8,910 nt of DNA from an uncultured Oscillospiraceae bacterium (GTDB lineage Bacteria > Bacillota > Clostridia > Oscillospirales > Oscillospiraceae): positions 1-8,910 of the forward strand of contig CAKUAM010000084.1 in NCBI GenBank assembly GCA_934636305.1, written 5' to 3'. The notes beneath the pieces were generated by a model. The model saw only the letters and a program-made list of their open reading frames with translations, did not search any database and had not been told where the DNA came from. The position numbers and the translations under genes are program-made. Below, piece by piece: positions 6,897 to 8,910 of the stretch (position 1 is the stretch's first letter; each line of letters starts with the position of its first letter).

Positions 6897-7115
6897 ATGG
6901 AATGGTTTTTGAAACGGATGGAGAAGCTGCTGACGGTGAAATCCCTGGTGACGCTTGTTCTGACGGGCGTATTTGCCTGGCAGGCGGTACAGGGGAAGAT
7001 CAGTCAGGATTTCATGATGATCTACACAACGGTGATTGCGTTCTATTTCGGCACGCAATCACAGAAGCTGCAGGCGGAAAACGGGAAGAAACATGACAAC
7101 GGCGCATCCGAGTAA
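6897..7115 (+). CDS. Putative holin (two transmembrane segments)
   Basis: This is a 72-residue protein with AGGAGGG (6881-6887) nine bases upstream. Residues 16-33 (SLVTLVLTGVFAWQAVQG) and 37-54 (QDFMMIYTTVIAFYFGTQ) are membrane helices joined by a tight KISQ turn. The N-terminus is short and basic and the C-terminus hydrophilic (KLQAENGKKHDNG). That size, topology and charged tail are typical of small phage holins, which permeabilise the inner membrane at a set time so that the lysin reaches the wall. The last 23 bases overlap the amidase gene, the usual holin-lysin arrangement. Confidence 0.75.
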   Translation: MEWFLKRMEKLLTVKSLVTLVLTGVFAWQAVQGKISQDFMMIYTTVIAFYFGTQSQKLQAENGKKHDNGASE

Positions 7116-7779
7116 CTACACGCCGGGGCGTACACAGAAGATTGCATTTCTGGTGCTGCACTATACGGCGGGGCGCAATGATTCGGCGGCGGGCAATGTG
7201 CGGTATTTCCAGTCGCCGCGCGGCGCATCCGCACACTATTTTGTGGATAAAAGCGGATGGCTGCAGTCGGTGGAGGATGGGGATACAGCGTGGGCAGTCG
7301 GGACCGCGGGAATATACACGCAGAAGCACCCGCACTGCCGCAATGGGAACTCAATTTCCATTGAGATGTGCTGTCGGTATGAAAACGGAACGTACTGGCT
7401 GGAGCCGGCCGTTGTTGACAATGCAGCAACGCTGACGCGGCAGCTGATGGCGCGCTATCAGATCCCACTGGATCATGTCCTGCGGCATTATGATGTGGTG
7501 AGCAAGCGGTGCCCGGCGATGTGGGTGACAGATGAGACGGCATGGCAAAGATTCAAGGCGCTTGTCGGGGAGGGATTGGAAATGACAAAGCAGGAGCTTC
7601 TTTCGGTGCAGGGGACCGGGGATATACCGTCCGAGTGGGCCAGAGAGGCAACAGACTGGGCAAAGCAGACGGGGCTTTTTACCGGCGATGGAGCGGGGAA
7701 CTATGGCTGGCAGCAGCCGATCACCCGTGAGGCGGTTGCGAAGATTCTGTATGAATACAGCAAGGGAAGGTTAGCATAA
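7093..7779 (+). CDS. Endolysin: N-acetylmuramoyl-L-alanine amidase (Amidase_2/PGRP) with C-terminal SLH-like domain
   Basis: This 228-residue lysin cuts the bond between N-acetylmuramic acid and L-alanine of the stem peptide to release phage. ATG 7093 is chosen (GGGAAG upstream) over an earlier in-frame GTG at 7036 lying deep inside the holin gene. The catalytic domain spans about residues 10-158. Zinc ligands H23 (in FLVLHYTAG), H132 (in LRHYDVVS) and C140 (in KRCPAM) and catalytic Y49 (SAHYFVD) and K138 match T7 lysozyme H17, H122, C130, Y46 and K128, including the 6- and 8-residue spacings at the C-terminal end. Residues 178-226 (WAREATDWAKQTGLFTGDG, GWQQPITREAVAKILYEY) resemble one S-layer homology repeat and probably anchor the enzyme to wall polymer. 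There is no signal peptide, so export depends on the holin. Confidence 0.93.
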   Translation: MTTAHPSNYTPGRTQKIAFLVLHYTAGRNDSAAGNVRYFQSPRGASAHYFVDKSGWLQSVEDGDTAWAVGTAGIYTQKHPHCRNGNSISIEMCCRYENGTYWLEPAVVDNAATLTRQLMARYQIPLDHVLRHYDVVSKRCPAMWVTDETAWQRFKALVGEGLEMTKQELLSVQGTGDIPSEWAREATDWAKQTGLFTGDGAGNYGWQQPITREAVAKILYEYSKGRLA

Positions 7780-7794
7780 GAGGGCTGATTTTTT
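7771..7794 (+). terminator. Weak candidate terminator at end of lysis cassette
   Basis: TTAGC (7771-7775) and GCTGA (7784-7788) can pair as five base pairs with one G-T wobble, leaving an eight-base loop, and six T residues follow directly. The stem overlaps the lysin stop codon. It is weak for an intrinsic terminator, but it is the only hairpin with a T-run found after the last prophage gene. Confidence 0.25.
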
Positions 7795-7938
7795 GAATGG
7801 GCGGCAATGAAGGGCGGATGTTTTCGGCAGTTTATGTTGCTTTTTCAAAAGAAGCGTATTTCATACTTTCTTTCTCGCTTCTGCGTCAGAAGAGGCCTGT
7901 ATTGGATGAAGCACTTTGCTGATTTCGGCGTTTGGTTC

Positions 7939-7999
7939 TGCCTCCGGCGGCCCCATCTTTTCCGCCTTGCCGGAAAAGATGGGGGAGAAAAGGGGCGCT
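7939..7999 (+). repeat. Dispersed hairpin repeat, copy A
   Basis: The copy starts TGCCTCCGGCGGCC, contains a perfect 14-bp stem (CCCCATCTTTTCCG at 7951-7964 with its complement at 7971-7984, loop CCTTGC), and ends GGAGAAAAGGGGCGCT. It matches the reverse complement of 8360-8419. The stem is not followed by a T-run on either strand, which argues against a terminator. It resembles REP-like or MITE-like palindromic elements, and the GCCTCCGGCGG core recalls repeats in Faecalibacterium-type genomes (memory only). Confidence 0.75.
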
Positions 8000-8010
8000 G
8001 TTACTCAGAA

Positions 8011-8115
8011 ACCGCCGTCACGTATCTGCTCAATAAAGGGCACACATCTATGCCACACGAAATGCCAATCTATTGCTTTGTGCCGAAAGAGCCTGCCATT
8101 GTTGGTGACGGCGGT
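8011..8115. repeat. 105-bp dyad with perfect 11-bp inverted ends
   Basis: ACCGCCGTCAC (8011-8021) and GTGACGGCGGT (8105-8115) are perfect inverted copies enclosing 83 bases. Nested inside are GGCACA (8039-8044) with TGTGCC (8079-8084) and CAAT (8031-8034) with ATTG (8098-8101), so the whole can fold as a long branched or bulged hairpin. It could be a small non-autonomous element bounded by terminal inverted repeats, or a structured RNA. No flanking target duplication is evident. Confidence 0.55.
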
Positions 8116-8163
8116 GTCGGTGCCGTAGAAACTTGCAGCAGCCAAAGATGAAAGCCCGATGCG

Positions 8164-8203
8164 AATCCGTACTGCCTGACCAATTTTGTTTGCAGTACGG
8201 ATT
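8164..8203. repeat. 12-bp perfect inverted repeat
   Basis: AATCCGTACTGC (8164-8175) and GCAGTACGGATT (8192-8203) are perfect complements separated by 16 bases, including CAATTTTG. A twelve-base match at this distance is unlikely by chance. No T-run follows on the plus strand (only TCCTGC), so it is not an obvious terminator. It lies almost midway between the two inverted hairpin repeats. Confidence 0.6.
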
Positions 8204-8359
8204 TCCTGCAGGTATTAAAACGCAACTGCCATTATATTTGATGCCGAAATGACGGGCGGCACGTAGTTAGATTCCGGTAAGGTGTGTTGGGGTGATATGA
8301 CAGTTAGCAAGTTGGGGTATTGCCTAAATTCAGAGGCGGTAGGTACCAAGCGTTCCCCA

Positions 8360-8419
8360 AGCACTCTTTTCTCCCCTATCTTTTCTCTTGCGAGAGAAAA
8401 GATAGGGCCGCCGGAGGCA
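8360..8419 (-). repeat. Dispersed hairpin repeat, copy B (inverted)
   Basis: Read on the minus strand this begins TGCCTCCGGCGGCC like copy A and ends GGAGAAAAGAGTGCT. Its stem is a perfect 14 bp (plus-strand CCCTATCTTTTCTC at 8374-8387 with complement at 8394-8407), extendable in the loop by pairing bases at 8388-8393. The stem differs from copy A at positions that change together, so pairing is kept. Similarity may extend a little further, since GGCG followed by a T-run lies just outside the core in both copies. Confidence 0.75.
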
Positions 8420-8532
8420 AAGCGCCAATAATTTTGTTCTTACAGACGCTGCGGGTTACGCGTGCGTGTAAGGACGAAGAATATCTTTGCTGCTGGGCAT
8501 GAAGAAAAAAGAAAAACTTTGAAGGAAAGCTC

Positions 8533-8561
8533 TTGACATTTTCAGACGTGCATGATATCAT
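8533..8561 (+). promoter_or_regulatory. Sigma-A promoter of tRNA-Leu
   Basis: TTGACA (8533-8538) is a perfect -35 box, followed after exactly 17 bases by TATCAT (8556-8561), a four-of-six -10 box. Transcription should begin near 8568, about 20 bases before the mature tRNA 5' end, leaving a short leader for RNase P to remove. Confidence 0.85.
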
Positions 8562-8587
8562 ATCTGAGCAGTCGAGAGACAGTAAAT

Positions 8588-8676
8588 GCGCGAGTGGTGG
8601 AATTGGCAGACTCGCTAGATTCAGGTTCTAGTGCTCACTACCGGGCGTGCGGGTTCAAGTCCCGCCTCGCGCACCA
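8588..8676 (+). tRNA. tRNA-Leu(CAG)
   Basis: This 89-base class II tRNA has acceptor strands GCGCGAG (8588-8594) and CTCGCGC (8666-8672), discriminator A and an encoded CCA (8674-8676). The anticodon arm is CTAGA-TTCAGGT-TCTAG (8615-8631) with anticodon CAG at 8622-8624, which reads CUG leucine codons, the abundant Leu codon in the neighbouring genes. The long variable arm and the T arm (GCGGG-TTCAAGT-CCCGC) are intact. It has its own promoter and terminator, so it is a single-gene unit and most likely chromosomal. Confidence 0.96.
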
Positions 8677-8684
8677 AATTAGAC

Positions 8685-8728
8685 AAAAGCCGTGTATAAC
8701 TTGAGTTATACACGGCTTTTGCTTTTTC
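8685..8728 (+). terminator. Strong intrinsic terminator after tRNA-Leu
   Basis: AAAAGCCGTGTATAAC (8685-8700) pairs perfectly over 16 bases with 8705-8720 across a TTGA tetraloop, and the T-rich stretch TTTTGCTTTTT follows. It lies nine bases beyond the tRNA CCA end and ends that transcript. Confidence 0.93.
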
Positions 8729-8800
8729 TGCTGGAGAATCACATGAAATAACTCAAAAGCTGTGCAGAATGGCAACGCAGAAGGTAACAAAATATCATTT

Positions 8801-8854
8801 ATTCCTATGTTTTATCTCTTGGATGAGATAGCAAACATAGGAATTTTTATTTTA
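8801..8854 (+). terminator. Stem-loop with U-run in the leader of the right-edge gene (terminator or attenuator)
   Basis: ATTCCTATGTTT (8801-8812) pairs perfectly with 8833-8844. Inside, TATCTC (8813-8818) pairs with GAGATA (8825-8830), giving about 18 base pairs with a two-base bulge. The run TTTTTATTTT follows at once and leads into the ribosome binding site AGGAGG of the next gene. Only about 24 bases separate the stem from the start codon, too little for another promoter, so transcripts from upstream must pass this hairpin. Confidence 0.75.
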
Positions 8855-8867
8855 GGAGGAACAAAAC

Positions 8868-8910
8868 ATGAGAATACCATATGGTTTTACTTTGACCAAC
8901 AGTGGGGGAC
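8868..8910 (+). CDS. Gene start at right edge (3' truncated), possible recombinase-domain protein
   Basis: ATG 8868 follows AGGAGG (8854-8859) with an eight-base gap. Only 14 residues are visible: MRIPYGFTLTNSGG. The opening (R-I/M-P-Y-G-F/Y) resembles the start of the Recombinase domain found after the catalytic domain in large serine recombinases, and recalls short Clostridia proteins that carry this domain alone. With so few residues this is only a suggestion. The gene itself is well supported by its ribosome binding site. Confidence 0.5.
   Translation, partial: MRIPYGFTLTNSGG

Larger units (their letters stand above)
7780..8532. other. Gene-free, dyad-rich intergenic stretch at the prophage end
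   Basis: About 750 bases separate the lysin from the tRNA promoter. The open frames here (for example 7807-8151 and 8320-8502) lack ribosome binding sites, run across hairpin repeats and have Cys/Arg/Phe-rich composition, so I reject them. The stretch is visibly less GC-rich than the phage genes. It contains a short hairpin (CTTCTG/CAGAAG, 7878-7892), two inverted copies of a hairpin repeat (7939-7999 and 8360-8419), a 105-bp dyad (8011-8115), a 12-bp hairpin (8164-8203) and an eight-base direct repeat GTTGGGGT (8286 and 8311). The prophage-chromosome boundary may lie here, but no attachment core can be identified without the left end. Confidence 0.6.

Noticed and set aside
7951..7984. 14-bp stem in repeat copy A as terminator of the late operon
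   Set aside because: The stem is followed by GGAGAAAAGG on the plus strand and by GGCCGCCGGAGG on the minus strand, not by a T-run.
7807..8151. 114-residue open frame after the lysin
   Set aside because: No ribosome binding site, Cys/Phe/Arg-rich composition, and it runs through hairpin repeat A and most of the 105-bp dyad; best read as repeat-derived noise.
8286..8318. GTTGGGGT twice, 25 bp apart, as an operator or att core
   Set aside because: Only eight bases, no symmetry and no neighbouring regulator or recombinase to give it meaning.
8320..8561. Short open frames on both strands across hairpin repeat B
   Set aside because: They span a palindrome and lack start signals and any protein-like pattern.
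8588..8676. tRNA-Leu as the attachment site of this prophage
   Set aside because: Tail and lysis genes lie on the 5' side of the tRNA, whereas integration into a tRNA 3' end normally leaves the element downstream of the intact gene. No integrase or partial tRNA copy is seen on the prophage side. The left end is outside the window, so it cannot be fully excluded.
1..8910. CRISPR array, rRNA or insertion-sequence transposase
   Set aside because: No regularly spaced direct repeats, no rRNA-like segments and no transposase-like protein were found.

Overview
The window is the late (tail-to-lysis) end of a tailed-phage genome, almost certainly an integrated prophage, followed by about 0.8 kb of gene-free, repeat-rich DNA, a chromosomal-type tRNA-Leu gene and the first codons of another gene. 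The host looks like a fairly GC-rich Firmicute of the Clostridia. Genes are tightly packed on one strand with AGGAGG-type ribosome binding sites, the promoter is of sigma-A type, and the lysin is a zinc amidase with an S-layer-homology-like tail, a combination frequent in gut Clostridia. The hairpin repeats with a GCCTCCGGCGG core remind me of Faecalibacterium and its relatives (Oscillospiraceae), but that is recollection, not a search result.

Positions 1-6353 hold virion structural genes: the C-terminal part of a probable beta-propeller or beta-rich tail protein (1-714), a tail or baseplate protein (714-1922), a fibronectin-III protein with a tandem 82-residue module (1936-3330), a small helical protein (3339-3539), a possible 42-residue overlapping gene (3499-3627), a glycine/tyrosine/glutamine-rich helical phage protein (3614-4591), a small beta-rich baseplate-like protein (4612-4959), a collagen-repeat fibre protein (4970-5512), a protein with three 14-residue repeats and an Ig-like domain (5524-5964) and a small prophage protein (5991-6353). 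No tape-measure or sheath gene is in view, so the tail type cannot be settled.

Positions 6350-7779 are the lysis cassette: a 71-residue helical protein, a single-span membrane protein, a two-span holin candidate and an N-acetylmuramoyl-L-alanine amidase with every catalytic residue of the T7-lysozyme family. The first two of these genes overlap by GTGA. The upstream one carries an A-AAA-AAA heptamer from which a -1 slip would lead straight into the downstream frame.

Positions 7780-8587 have no credible gene but several dyads: two diverged, oppositely oriented copies of a roughly 60-bp hairpin repeat whose stems show compensatory changes, a 105-bp dyad with 11-bp perfect ends, and a central 12-bp hairpin. 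A near-consensus promoter, tRNA-Leu(CAG) and a strong terminator follow (8533-8728). At the right edge, an 18-bp stem-loop with a U-run sits directly in front of the ribosome binding site of a gene starting MRIPYGFTLT, possibly a large-serine-recombinase-type domain.
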